A program made the translations under genes and the position numbers. Positions 32,760-41,747 of a stretch of DNA of 51,965 nt are shown here, one piece after another (the first letter of the stretch is position 1; each line of letters opens with the position of its first letter). The stretch comes from Oscillospiraceae bacterium. Lineage in GTDB: Bacteria; Bacillota; Clostridia; Oscillospirales; Ruminococcaceae. The stretch covers positions 1 through 51,965 of the forward strand of contig JAQXGE010000083.1 of NCBI GenBank assembly GCA_029006135.1. Reading direction: 5' to 3'. The notes below the pieces were generated by a model. The model searched no databases and had not been told where the DNA came from. It was given only the letters and a program-made list of their open reading frames with translations.

Positions 32760-33794
32760 TCAGCACTCCACCGCAATCTTGATAACACCATCGCGCTTGT
32801 TCTCAAAGATCTCATACGCCTCGGCAATGTCTTTGAGCTGATAGGTATGTGTAATCAGCGGCGTGGTATCAATCTTACCCTCGGCAATCAGGCGGAGGGT
32901 TTCTTTGCAGTTGCAGCCATCCACGCCGCCCGTTTTGAAGGTCAGGTTCTTGCCGTACATATCGGGCAGGGGCAAAATCTGGGGACCATCGTAGAGGGCA
33001 ACGACTGTGACAACGGCATTGGGTCTGGCGCACTCCCATGCGGTGCGGAAGGTGGTCTCGGTACCTGCGGCCTCCAGCACCACATCGGCTCCGCCGTGGT
33101 CACTGTTGGCTTTTACAAAATCATGGATGTTGTCCGGCGCAGTAGTCAGAACTTCGGGATAATGGCTGCTGACAAAAGCCAGTCGGCTCTCATCAATGTC
33201 GCAGACGATGATACGCTTGGGATTCATCAGGCGCACACACTGCAGTGTGCACAGGCCGGTAGGGCCTGCGCCAATGATCAGCACGGTGTCCTCACTTTTG
33301 ATTTCGGAAATCTGCGCAGCCCAATAACCGGTGGCCAGCACATCACCGACCAGCAGTGCCTGCCGGTCGGTGACAGGGTCCGGAATTTTATCCAACCCCT
33401 GGTCCGCATAGGGCACCCGGACATACTCTGCCTGTCCGCCGTCGATGCGGCAGCCTAAGGCCCAGCCGCCGTTGGGGTCGGTGCAGTTGTTGACCCAGCC
33501 GTGCCGGCAGAAGAAACATTCTCCGCAGAAGGTCTCCACATTCACCGTCACCCGGTCGCCGGGCTTAACCGTTGTGACCTTTGGACCAACCTGCTCCACG
33601 ACACCTACCATTTCATGACCGACGGTAATGCCGGGAACGGCGCGAGGCACAGAGTCATGCTTGATATGCAGATCGCTGGTGCAGATGCTGGCCAGCGTTA
33701 CCTTCACAATGGCATCCCGATCATCAATCAACACCGGCTTTGGCTTTTCCAGTAATTCGAATTTTCCTTTTTCGATGTAGGTATAGGCGAGCAT
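32760..33794 (-). CDS. Zinc-dependent medium-chain alcohol dehydrogenase
   Basis: 344 residues. Catalytic zinc ligands: Cys in ASICTSDLH and the GHE motif (VGHEMVG). Structural zinc Cys4 cluster CGECFFCRHGWVNNC. Rossmann motif GAGPTG with an acidic residue at the end of the second strand (CDIDESR), so NAD(H) is preferred. It oxidises or reduces a secondary alcohol/ketone or aldehyde; the exact substrate is unknown. Same direction as the tetR and CrtC-like genes but 328 nt apart from tetR, so co-transcription is uncertain. Confidence 0.93.
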   Translation of the reverse strand: MLAYTYIEKGKFELLEKPKPVLIDDRDAIVKVTLASICTSDLHIKHDSVPRAVPGITVGHEMVGVVEQVGPKVTTVKPGDRVTVNVETFCGECFFCRHGWVNNCTDPNGGWALGCRIDGGQAEYVRVPYADQGLDKIPDPVTDRQALLVGDVLATGYWAAQISEIKSEDTVLIIGAGPTGLCTLQCVRLMNPKRIIVCDIDESRLAFVSSHYPEVLTTAPDNIHDFVKANSDHGGADVVLEAAGTETTFRTAWECARPNAVVTVVALYDGPQILPLPDMYGKNLTFKTGGVDGCNCKETLRLIAEGKIDTTPLITHTYQLKDIAEAYEIFENKRDGVIKIAVEC

Positions 33795-33833
33795 AATACA
33801 CTCCTTTCTCTTGGCCAGGTTACGAGTTTTTCT

Positions 33834-34733
33834 TTATTCCCAATTTGTTGTTTTTGAATTCCAATGATGCGGCCACTCCCTCTCCGTGACAATCGCGTTC
33901 CAAACAGGATTCAGAAAGATTTTTAGTTGGTCGATTATGTTTTGGAAAGAAATTTCAGGTTTTCTGAGGGTCTTTAAGAAATATCGCCATTTGGTCTGCA
34001 TGTCAGCATCGTCAGCCAGTGCCAACACGCGGCTGAAGCTGTCTTTTTCATAGGCGGTGCCACGGTTCTGTAGCGTTTCTTGGATTGCTGTTTGCAGCTT
34101 CAGCCCATCAAAATCAAATGCCCGGGACAGATAGTAAATGTCATAAAAGTCCTTCATACGGCTCGTTAGTTCAAAACGCTGCAGGATGGCATCAAATTTT
34201 TCTGCAATGGTACTTTCCAATGAATAAGTAAGGATTTCCGGCTTTTCGTACCCCTCAAGCTGTGTCTGGATGTTCCGCCGCTGGGCGTTGGGGACAACTA
34301 CATCGCCCACACCAATATCTACATTGAAGGGAACTCGGACATTCTTGATGTAGCCGGTAATCAGTGTGCTGACGCCGTGATATTTCCGCTGAAGAGCGAT
34401 GGGCTCCGTCTTTGAGGCTTTGAAAGTCACAAAATCATTGCCGGTGTTCACTGCCAAGATTTCCGCAATGATTTCATCCATCCGGGCGAGGTCGTTGTTT
34501 AGGCCACGCATCAGAAAATCTACGTCCACAGTGGCGCGGCTCTCAAAGTTGGTCAGCGTATAGATGAACAGACCGCCCTTCAGCACAAAATTTTCAGCAT
34601 ACTTGGAGCCGGCCAACCGACGCAGAAATTCCTCTTGAAAAAACAACTGCAGGCACTGTTGGTAGCTGATGCCGGATGCCTTGGCTTTATTTTTTAGTTT
34701 TGCAAGAACGGATGCGGCAATATCTGCCATCAT
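33834..34733 (-). CDS. abiEii: AbiEii-type nucleotidyltransferase toxin
   Basis: About 299 residues from ATG 34733, eight nt after AGGAG and overlapping the antitoxin stop (ATGA). The nucleotidyltransferase core shows FVLKGGLFIYTL and, 11 residues later, RATVDVDFL, the GG...DxD signature of AbiEii. In AbiE systems this enzyme blocks growth on phage infection by modifying a cell target (tRNA in studied relatives); the AbiEi partner represses the operon. A Lys/Asp-rich middle (DFYDIYYLSR) is also typical. Confidence 0.92.
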   Translation of the reverse strand: MMADIAASVLAKLKNKAKASGISYQQCLQLFFQEEFLRRLAGSKYAENFVLKGGLFIYTLTNFESRATVDVDFLMRGLNNDLARMDEIIAEILAVNTGNDFVTFKASKTEPIALQRKYHGVSTLITGYIKNVRVPFNVDIGVGDVVVPNAQRRNIQTQLEGYEKPEILTYSLESTIAEKFDAILQRFELTSRMKDFYDIYYLSRAFDFDGLKLQTAIQETLQNRGTAYEKDSFSRVLALADDADMQTKWRYFLKTLRKPEISFQNIIDQLKIFLNPVWNAIVTEREWPHHWNSKTTNWE

Positions 34734-35329
34734 AGCCACACTCCTATCAAATCTTTTACAAGTTTTCTTACGCGCAGGGGACCGGCATATGCCATCAACC
34801 TGGGAATGTTTTTGCCGGGGTCTGCAATATATGCTTGGATTGCCTTGTTGAAAATCTCTTTATCCATCTTGTTGCGATACCGCAGACAATCGCAGATTAC
34901 ACGGTCTTTATCATAAATGCGGATTTCACGACCATCCATATTTCCTTTGGTAAGACCCAGTTCCAGCACCGCTGGCTCAATATAGTAGGGCTTTACAAAG
35001 GGATAATCAATCTTGAATCTGGATTTTCCGGAATCTTTGCTTACTGCCAAATGCCACTCACCGGGCGTGCGGTCGCTGTAGCCGTAATAGCGCAGGGCCG
35101 TATCCATGCAAAGGATGGCATCAGGGAACAGGCGCACAACCGTGCTGACTTCGCTGGAATATTCGGAGTCAATCCACTGATAATAACCTCTTCGCACTTT
35201 TTCTATGTAACCTTCGGCGATCAGCCATTCTCGTTGTGTGTAAAAAATTTTTTCCTGCTGCAGCTGGCTGGTACGCATCATGCTTCCGTAGCAATCAAAT
35301 ATTCTCTTACATTCTTCGACAGTCATCAT
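34730..35329 (-). CDS. abiEi: AbiEi-type antitoxin/repressor
   Basis: 199 residues. N-terminal winged helix (MRTSQLQQEKIFYTQREWLIAEGYIEKVRRGYYQW) followed by the AbiEi C-terminal domain (DAILCMDTALRYYG, DRVICDCLRYR). It represses its own promoter and counteracts AbiEii without direct binding in the type IV model. Start ATG 35329 or the adjacent ATG. The promoter has a matching inverted repeat at 35371-35404. Confidence 0.92.
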   Translation of the reverse strand: MMTVEECKRIFDCYGSMMRTSQLQQEKIFYTQREWLIAEGYIEKVRRGYYQWIDSEYSSEVSTVVRLFPDAILCMDTALRYYGYSDRTPGEWHLAVSKDSGKSRFKIDYPFVKPYYIEPAVLELGLTKGNMDGREIRIYDKDRVICDCLRYRNKMDKEIFNKAIQAYIADPGKNIPRLMAYAGPLRVRKLVKDLIGVWL

Positions 35330-35370
35330 AGGAAGCCTCTTTCTAAAATATATCAGATTAAATCTCCGAG

Positions 35371-35420
35371 CGGACGGTTTGATACACCTATATTATACTG
35401 TCCGTGTTATGCTTCGTCAA
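35371..35420 (-). promoter_or_regulatory. abiE promoter with inverted repeat
   Basis: Leftward TTGACG (35415-35420), 17 nt, TATAAT (35392-35397). CGGACGGT (35371-35378) and ACTGTCCG (35397-35404) form an inverted repeat that brackets the start region, a likely AbiEi operator. Confidence 0.78.
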
Positions 35421-36000
35421 TACAAAATTGCGGCGTTTTGACATTTGGAGCGGGCTGTTTAGTAATGATGCGGCGATTGTTCAGCTGAGGCAGAAATAAT
35501 AACTCGGTGTTACAGTTTGTGTTTACCTGAAGCAGGAGATCATTCATCATCAGTTCGATGGTTAATCTGCTGCAGTCCTTGAGAATTAGAAAATCTGCAG
35601 CAAGTTCCCTTGGGTGAAAATCTGAAATTTCTCCGAGCCGTGGCAAGGGGCTATTCGGATTCTGCATTTTTAACGGTATAGGTTCCAAAATGCTCTTTGT
35701 GGCTGGAAAAACCTTTACAGTCAAAAATAATGGGGGTATAGGAATAAACGCACGATGGTTTTAGATAAGGGGAATTGGAATAGCCGGCTGAGGCATGTTT
35801 ATGCCCCTCAAAATCGGTGTGCCTAATTTGGTATAAAACACAAAGTCAGGATGAATCAGTATAAATCAATGTGTGGAATTTTCCACGAGTGCCCATCGAT
35901 TTTCAATCGTGAACGCCGTGCGTTTCATTTTGCAGGCAAGAGCTGCTCTTTGAAGCACAAAATGGCCGGCATGTTTTTCTCCCTTTCGGAATATTTTGTC
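35421..36000. other. Long gene-free stretch with hairpins
   Basis: No gene recognised; a 105-codon leftward frame at 35407-35724 has no ribosome binding site or known similarity. Several hairpins occur: GAGGCAT..ATGCC (near 35790-35812), GTGGAATTTTCCAC (35876-35889), CGATT..AATCG (35899-35911), and CATTTTG..CAAAATG (35928-35966). A small RNA or leader for the downstream gene is possible. Confidence 0.4.
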
Positions 36001-36023
36001 AGCAGGGGAAAGGGGACGGTGCC

Positions 36024-37370
36024 GTGAGGGGAAAACTCTATCTCAAAAATGCAGCACTGCTCACGGCGGCAGGCCTTGTCCTGCGCTTGCTGGGCATGAT
36101 ATTTCGCGTTTTCCTTGCCGCACAGCTCGGGTCCGAGGGAATGGGACTATATCAGCTGATTCTCTCGGTTTATACAGTCTTTGTCTCACTGGCTTCGGCG
36201 GGTGTGAACGTTGCCTCTGCCCGTCTGGCGGCGCAGAGCCTTGCCCGCGGACGAGGAACGGCACCAACGGTTCGGGGACTGGTAACAACGGCCCTGCTGT
36301 TTGGAACGGCTGCTATGGCGGCACAGCTGCTGCTGTCAGATCCTGCGGCTCGTGTTTTGCTGCATGATTCGCGTGCGGAACTCGGGCTCTGCACGCTTGC
36401 ACCCAGTCTGCCGTTTATCGCCGCGGCAGGAGCACTTCGAGGGTGCTTTCTGGCACGCAGAAGGGTGGAGCCCAACGTGATCGCGCAGCTCGTGGAACAG
36501 GCTGTGAGGATGGCTGTGGCCGCGCTGGCACTTTTTCGCCTGCGCCATTGGGGTGCGGCGTATGCCTGCTGTGCCGTGCTGATTGGAAATACGGTGAGCG
36601 AGGCGGTTTCCTGCTTGATTATGGCAGCTTTTGCACGGCGGGAACCGGCATTTCGCCCTAAACCCGATGACCCGGCGCAAGGGTATCAAAGCCGGGAACT
36701 TTGGGAAATTGTCCTTCCGGTCTCCGCAAGCCGGATTTTGTCCAGTGCTTTGCAGGCGGCGGAAAGCACCCTGATTCCTGCCTGTTTGACGGTTTATCTT
36801 GGCTCGCGTGCACAGGCGGTAGCACAGTATGGATCGCTCAAGGGGATGGCTTTGCCGCTGATTTTTTTCCCGTTTTCGTTCCTCTCTGCGCTGTCAAACC
36901 TCCTCATGCCGGAGATTACCCGTACCTACACGGAGGGAAATAAACCGGCAACAAGCCGCCTTATCCGTACGGCTTTGCGACTCACCTGCGGCTTCTCCCT
37001 TGCGGCAGGGGCTGGGCTGGTTCTTTTAGGCGGCCGACTGGCAGAATTCCTTTATCATGATGCGCAGGCCGGCGCCTATGTGCGGATTCTCGGCTTTGCC
37101 GCTCCGTTTATGTACCTTGAAAGCATGGTGGACGGCATCCTCAAAGGGCTGGGGGAACAAATGGCTACATTTCGCTATTCCGTGCTGGATTCCGCTCTGC
37201 GCATTGCCGGGATTGCTCTGCTTGTCCCGCGGTATGGGATGAACGGCTTCCTTGCTGTCATGATTGCTTCCAATCTGCTGACCTGTACCCTTAATACGGT
37301 CAGGATGATTCGATGCCTCAGCCAACCCGCAAAAAAACAGCGCCCGGAACCGCGTCCGGACGCTGTGTGA
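36024..37370 (+). CDS. SpoVB/MurJ-like lipid flippase
   Basis: 448 residues from GTG 36024, about 12-14 membrane helices, MOP exporter superfamily. The start LYLKNAALLTAAGLVLRLLG and GMGLYQLILSVYTVF are typical of stage V sporulation protein B/oligosaccharide flippases. It should translocate lipid-linked polysaccharide or peptidoglycan precursors. The end contains a GC-rich stem (37337-37369) that may act as terminator towards the convergent ABC transporter gene. Confidence 0.9.
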   Translation: MRGKLYLKNAALLTAAGLVLRLLGMIFRVFLAAQLGSEGMGLYQLILSVYTVFVSLASAGVNVASARLAAQSLARGRGTAPTVRGLVTTALLFGTAAMAAQLLLSDPAARVLLHDSRAELGLCTLAPSLPFIAAAGALRGCFLARRRVEPNVIAQLVEQAVRMAVAALALFRLRHWGAAYACCAVLIGNTVSEAVSCLIMAAFARREPAFRPKPDDPAQGYQSRELWEIVLPVSASRILSSALQAAESTLIPACLTVYLGSRAQAVAQYGSLKGMALPLIFFPFSFLSALSNLLMPEITRTYTEGNKPATSRLIRTALRLTCGFSLAAGAGLVLLGGRLAEFLYHDAQAGAYVRILGFAAPFMYLESMVDGILKGLGEQMATFRYSVLDSALRIAGIALLVPRYGMNGFLAVMIASNLLTCTLNTVRMIRCLSQPAKKQRPEPRPDAV

Positions 37371-37376
37371 TGATGT

Positions 37377-39158
37377 TTACAGGGTTTGACCGCTGACAAG
37401 ACCGTTCCACAGGCGGTAATAGATGCCCTTCTTGGCGAGAAGCTCCTCGTGATTGCCTTCTTCCTCAATGCCGTCTTTCCCCAGCACAAGGATGCGGTCG
37501 GCGTTGCGGATGGTGGTCAGGCGGTGAGCAATCGTCAGCGTTGTGCGCCCTTTGGCCAGTGCATCCAGGCTCTGACCAACCAGAATTTCGCTCTCGTTGT
37601 CAAGGGCACTCGTAGCCTCGTCAAGAAGCAGAATGGGCGGATTCTTCAAAAAGACCCGGGCAATGCTGATGCGCTGTTTTTGCCCGCCGGACAGTTTGAC
37701 GCCGCGTTCGCCAACGTAGGTGTCATATCCGTCCTTCAGCTCCTGCACAAAGCCATCGGCACCGGCCAGCTTTGCGGCGGCGATGATTTCTTCCCGAGTG
37801 GCGCCGGGCTTGCCGTAGGCGATATTTTCCGCAACGGTGCCGCTGAACAGATAGACATCCTGCTGTACTACGCCCACGGCACTGCGCAGACTTTTGAGCG
37901 TTACGTTGCGTATATCCTGCCCGTCAATGAGAATCTGACCCGATGTCACGTCATAAAAACGGGGAATCAGATTGCAAAGCGTGGTTTTGCCGCCGCCGGA
38001 AGGTCCGACCAGCGCGAGATTTTCGCCGGGACGGATGGTGAGATTGACATGGCGCAGGACCTTGTTATGGTCATCCGGATATTCAAAGCTGACATCCCGG
38101 AACTCGATGCCGCCGTGGGTCACAGTGAGCGGACGGGCGTCGGGGGCATCGGTGATTTCGGCAGGCGTGTCCATAATCTCAAAGAACCGCTCAATGCCGG
38201 TAATGCCGCGCTGGAACTGCTCAGCAAACTCTACGATCCGGCGGATTGTGGCAATGAGGGTGGAGACATACAGCACATAGGCTACCAAATCGCCCGCACT
38301 AATTTTATCATAAACCAGGAACAGGCCGCCGGCAATAATGACCACAAGGTACATCAGCCCGTCAAAAAGCCGGGTAGAAGTGTTGAAGGCGGCCATAGAA
38401 TGGTAGGTCTTGGTTTTGATTTCCTGGAACTTTTTATTGCCTTTTTCAAACTTTGCGTTCTCCTCGTCCTCGGCCGTGAAAGCCTTGACGACCCGCTGGC
38501 CCAAAAGACTGTCCTCAATGGAGGCATTCAGTTCGCCAATCTGAAAACGCTGGCGGCGGAATGCTTCCCGCAGACGCAAATTCAGACGAACAGAGACAAC
38601 CATCATCAGCGGGACGCAAAGGAATACAATCAGTGTTAAAGGCACGCTTGCTCCGCACAGAATGATGAAGGAAACAACAATTTTGATTGCTGCAATGAAA
38701 AATTCCTCCGGGCAGTGGTGAGCGAATTCCGTCACATCAAACAGGTCATTTGTAATGCGGCCCATAATCTGACCGACTTTGGTGTTGGAATAATATGTGT
38801 GGCTCAGGTGCTGCAGATGGGCAAAGGCATCACGGCGCATATCCGTCTCGATATATACGCCCATGATGTGCCCGGTGCTGGACATATAATAGGACGCCGC
38901 ACCATCGATAAGCCGCAGCACCAGATAGAGCAGTGCCAGCTTGACTACAATCTCCACTGTCAGCACCACCGAAGCATCGGTGGCGGCATTGGTCAGGTAG
39001 CTCATGATTTTGGGCAGAACAATATCGCACAGCGTGGTCAGCGCCGCACAGAACAGGTCAAAGAACAGAATTTTTTTATACCGCATCAGATACGGCATGA
39101 AGCGCCGGACCAAGCCGGATGTCTTATTCTGATGCTTTTGTTTGTGATTGGATGGCAT
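37377..39158 (-). CDS. ABC exporter (fused permease-ATPase)
   Basis: 593 residues of type IV (MsbA/MdlB-like) half-transporter: about six membrane helices in residues 20-320, then a nucleotide-binding domain with Walker A GPSGGGKTT, Q-loop, signature LSGGQKQR, Walker B ILLLDEATSALD and H-loop IAHRLTT. It works as a homodimer or pairs with another half-transporter; none is adjacent. Substrate unknown, candidates are lipids, drugs or peptides. All motifs intact. Confidence 0.94.
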   Translation of the reverse strand: MPSNHKQKHQNKTSGLVRRFMPYLMRYKKILFFDLFCAALTTLCDIVLPKIMSYLTNAATDASVVLTVEIVVKLALLYLVLRLIDGAASYYMSSTGHIMGVYIETDMRRDAFAHLQHLSHTYYSNTKVGQIMGRITNDLFDVTEFAHHCPEEFFIAAIKIVVSFIILCGASVPLTLIVFLCVPLMMVVSVRLNLRLREAFRRQRFQIGELNASIEDSLLGQRVVKAFTAEDEENAKFEKGNKKFQEIKTKTYHSMAAFNTSTRLFDGLMYLVVIIAGGLFLVYDKISAGDLVAYVLYVSTLIATIRRIVEFAEQFQRGITGIERFFEIMDTPAEITDAPDARPLTVTHGGIEFRDVSFEYPDDHNKVLRHVNLTIRPGENLALVGPSGGGKTTLCNLIPRFYDVTSGQILIDGQDIRNVTLKSLRSAVGVVQQDVYLFSGTVAENIAYGKPGATREEIIAAAKLAGADGFVQELKDGYDTYVGERGVKLSGGQKQRISIARVFLKNPPILLLDEATSALDNESEILVGQSLDALAKGRTTLTIAHRLTTIRNADRILVLGKDGIEEEGNHEELLAKKGIYYRLWNGLVSGQTL

Positions 39159-39220
39159 GGTGGTTCCTCTTTCTCTGCTTTATATTTTTGACTTGCTTTG
39201 CGTTTCCCGCAAAGAACGGA

Positions 39221-40900
39221 TTATGATGCTGCCGTGAGTTCCTGGTTGTTTTCGGGAGTGGACGCAGGAGAGTCTGTCACGGAAGAAGTTTGCTCGGGAG
39301 TAGGCTCAGCAGTTGGTTCGGAAGTTGGCTCAGCAGTCGGTTCAGACGTTGTTTCGGGTGTGGGTTCAGGCGTCGGCTCGGGTGTTGGACTGGGCGTAGG
39401 CTCCACTGTTGGGGCAGCAGTTTGCTCGGGCGGTGAAGAGGGCAAAGGTGCGGTGGGGGACGGCGTGACAGTTGGCACAGGGGTAAAGGTGGGCAATGCT
39501 TCAATCTCCGCTGTTTTTTGGGCATGGCACCGCTTGCAGGTGTAAGTCTTGACGCCGCTGACCCCGGGCTGCGCTTCAACGGTGATGGACCCATCGTCCC
39601 ACTGATGCCCCAGAGCCGGCAGCTCTTTCTCTTTTACTTTGCCGCAGATGCTGCATTCGACTTGAACAGAACCATTTTCAAGACAGGTCGGTTCAATCCG
39701 TGTGTCCTCAATCTCCTCGAACTCATGCTCATGCTCAAGCGGCTCAAAATGGGCTGTGATGATTACACCGTTGGCATCGGCATTAGAGGGAACCGTGAAG
39801 GTCAGGGTGGACGAGCTTGATGCAGAACCGAGCGATGCGGTCCAGCCGGAAAATGCCCAGCCCTTATCAGGGACAGCCTTCACGGCAGAGCAGGTGCCGC
39901 CCTTTTTGACCTTCTGGCTGGCGGCACCCTCCAAGGTCCCGCTGCCTTCGACTACAAACTCCACAGGAACTTTGGCACCGCGCACTGCAATCGGGTCGGA
40001 AGAAATCAGACCGAGCGGCACACCGTCCGGTTCGGGAATGGGGGCGGAGGAAGCCGGACGGCGGTCCTCTGTTATGTATGCGTGGGTGCGAACATAACGG
40101 AAAAATTCGGTGACGGCCTGTTTGGAAAGATGGACGCCGTCTGAGAGGGTATAGTCCTTTTTGGCCCAGCCGGTGGCGTCATCGCGCAAAACTTCAGCGG
40201 TGTTCAGGAATTTGTACCCTTGCTCCTCACACATGGTGATGAGGGCTGCATTATAGGCATCGACCTGGGTCATTGTCAGGTTTGTGTTGTCCCGCTGTTT
40301 GTCAAGGGGCGGAATGGCGCTCACAATGATATCCGCATAGGGCCACGCTTTTGTGATGGCTTGCAATCCCGCGCTGTATTTGGCAATAAACGCAGAAGCA
40401 TCTGTGCCCGAACCGCTCAGATTATTGGTGCCGAATCCGATGACGATTCGCTTGGGCCGCAGCTTGGCCACCGCGTCAGGAATCGTATAAAGAGAACTGT
40501 CACCTTTGAATTTCTCACATTTCAATGTGGGAATCGCTCCGGCTCCCATGCTCACAACGCCGATGTTGTTTTTTAGGGTGGTGAATGCGGCGCCGGTGTC
40601 ATCGGCATACATGGTGTAGCGCACAGTGTTGGAATCCCCGATAAAGAGGGTCTCATCCACATAGCTTTTCCCTGCATCTGCGGTTTGCTCCAGGACGGTC
40701 CCCGTCTGCTCGGACTGTGCGGAACCGGAGGAAACATCCGCTGTGGCCTGAGGCGTGGGGCTGGTACTGAGAACGGCCGTTTCGGGGCTGGCGGAGGCAG
40801 CAGGGGCGGACGGCGCAGTGAAAGAACAGCCGCACAGCAGAACAGTCAGCACGGCTGCGGCGGCATATACGAGAATATTTTTTCGGCTGCTTTTTTTCAT
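39221..40900 (-). CDS. SGNH-hydrolase lipoprotein with Pro/Thr-rich tail
   Basis: 559 residues. Lipoprotein signal with LLCGC (Cys25), a Ser/Ala/Pro-rich linker, then an SGNH/GDSL esterase domain (IGDSNT as block I, FGTNNL as block III, DGVHLS as block V; Ser, Asn, Asp, His all present). Next an InlB-repeat-like beta domain (KGWAFSGWTAS), a pair of CxxC units (CSICGKVKE.., CKRCHAQK) and a ~90-residue Pro/Thr/Glu repeat tail (TPEPTPEPTPE). It is an extracytoplasmic carbohydrate or peptidoglycan esterase candidate attached to the surface. The tail-coding DNA (39290-39480) is repetitive. Confidence 0.9.
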   Translation of the reverse strand: MKKSSRKNILVYAAAAVLTVLLCGCSFTAPSAPAASASPETAVLSTSPTPQATADVSSGSAQSEQTGTVLEQTADAGKSYVDETLFIGDSNTVRYTMYADDTGAAFTTLKNNIGVVSMGAGAIPTLKCEKFKGDSSLYTIPDAVAKLRPKRIVIGFGTNNLSGSGTDASAFIAKYSAGLQAITKAWPYADIIVSAIPPLDKQRDNTNLTMTQVDAYNAALITMCEEQGYKFLNTAEVLRDDATGWAKKDYTLSDGVHLSKQAVTEFFRYVRTHAYITEDRRPASSAPIPEPDGVPLGLISSDPIAVRGAKVPVEFVVEGSGTLEGAASQKVKKGGTCSAVKAVPDKGWAFSGWTASLGSASSSSTLTFTVPSNADANGVIITAHFEPLEHEHEFEEIEDTRIEPTCLENGSVQVECSICGKVKEKELPALGHQWDDGSITVEAQPGVSGVKTYTCKRCHAQKTAEIEALPTFTPVPTVTPSPTAPLPSSPPEQTAAPTVEPTPSPTPEPTPEPTPETTSEPTAEPTSEPTAEPTPEQTSSVTDSPASTPENNQELTAAS

Positions 40901-41087
40901 ATAGCTTATTCCCTCCCTTTTGTGCGGACGGATTTACCGACTGATGACGAAATCAATTACATTCATGATACACCTTGTTCGTGCAATCTGTAAACCCTTT
41001 CCGGAAACAGGAAAAGACGTTTTTATAGGGAAAAGCCTCGCTGTCCAGCATAAACAGAAAGGAAAACGGCGTTTTTTGCAAAAATAC

Positions 41088-41116
41088 TTGACTTTTGCGG
41101 GTCGTTGGGGTATATT
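41088..41116 (+). promoter_or_regulatory. tRNA-Ala promoter
   Basis: TTGACT (41088-41093), 17 nt, TATATT (41111-41116). Confidence 0.85.
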
Positions 41117-41135
41117 ATTTAAGTCAGCCGAATAT

Positions 41136-41211
41136 GGGCCTGTAGCTCAGTTGGGAGAGCGTTCGGTTCGCATCCGAGAGGTCAAGGGTTCGAATCCCTC
41201 CAGGTCCACCA
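41136..41211 (+). tRNA. tRNA-Ala (CGC)
   Basis: Acceptor GGGCCTG pairs with CAGGTCC (one G-T), CCA encoded, anticodon loop TTCGCAT gives CGC, reading GCG codons. 76 nt. Confidence 0.9.
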
Positions 41212-41213
41212 TG

Positions 41214-41242
41214 AAGCATCTGCACCGTGCAGATGCTTTTTT
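41214..41242 (+). terminator. Terminator after tRNA-Ala
   Basis: AAGCATCTGC / GCAGATGCTT followed by TTTT. Confidence 0.9.
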
Positions 41243-41429
41243 ACTAATTTGGAGTGTCCGCCGGACGTGTTCATTTGACTGCAATCACCGTACAAAATCG
41301 TACATTTCCTTCCTGTGTGCTGTTCAGCTATAATAATCCATATCGAAAAAGGCAGGGGACGCGGCCTTTAATTGAAACTTCTTAGGTTGGTTCCTGTCTG
41401 TTTTCAGCATTGTAAGGGAGGTTAATCTT

Positions 41430-41696
41430 ATGAAGGTACCGTATGATGAAGTGTTGGAATGCCATGTGCGCGCGTTTTCGCGGATTGAGGGACTGCAGGA
41501 GGAATATTCAATCCGTTATCTGCTGTGCCGCAGCGCGGGGGAGTTGTTCATCGTTGTACAGCAGACAGGAACAAAACCCTGCACGATGACCCACCCGGCG
41601 CCCGGCGGAAAGGCATATACCCGGAGAATCATTCAGTTCCTTTATGAGAATGCTGTTCCGGCTCATGCGGCTGGGGAATTGATTGAGGATTTGTAA
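41430..41696 (+). CDS. DUF6514-type small protein
   Basis: 88 residues from ATG 41430 behind AAGGGAGG. The sequence (YSIRYLLCRSAGELFIVVQQTG, then ARRIIQFLYENAVPA-like end) fits the DUF6514 family of Clostridia: a short beta sheet followed by a helix. Function unknown. It is the first gene of an operon with a Spo0A-like regulator and an HATPase protein and is followed by a 51-nt spacer with a GTCCGG/CCGGAC hairpin (41707-41728). Confidence 0.75.
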   Translation: MKVPYDEVLECHVRAFSRIEGLQEEYSIRYLLCRSAGELFIVVQQTGTKPCTMTHPAPGGKAYTRRIIQFLYENAVPAHAAGELIEDL

Positions 41697-41747
41697 GTAC
41701 AATAAAGTCCGGTGGCCCCGTCCCCGGACCGACAGGAGTGACGATCC

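Noticed and set aside
35407-35724. 105-codon leftward gene
   Set aside because: No ribosome binding site, no recognisable motif, and its end overlaps the abiE promoter.
37386-38639. 417-codon rightward frame opposite the ABC exporter
   Set aside because: The leftward frame has complete ABC motifs; the rightward one has none and no start signals.
39290-39480. Intergenic tandem repeat
   Set aside because: The repeats are inside the reading frame and encode the Pro/Thr/Glu tail of the SGNH lipoprotein.
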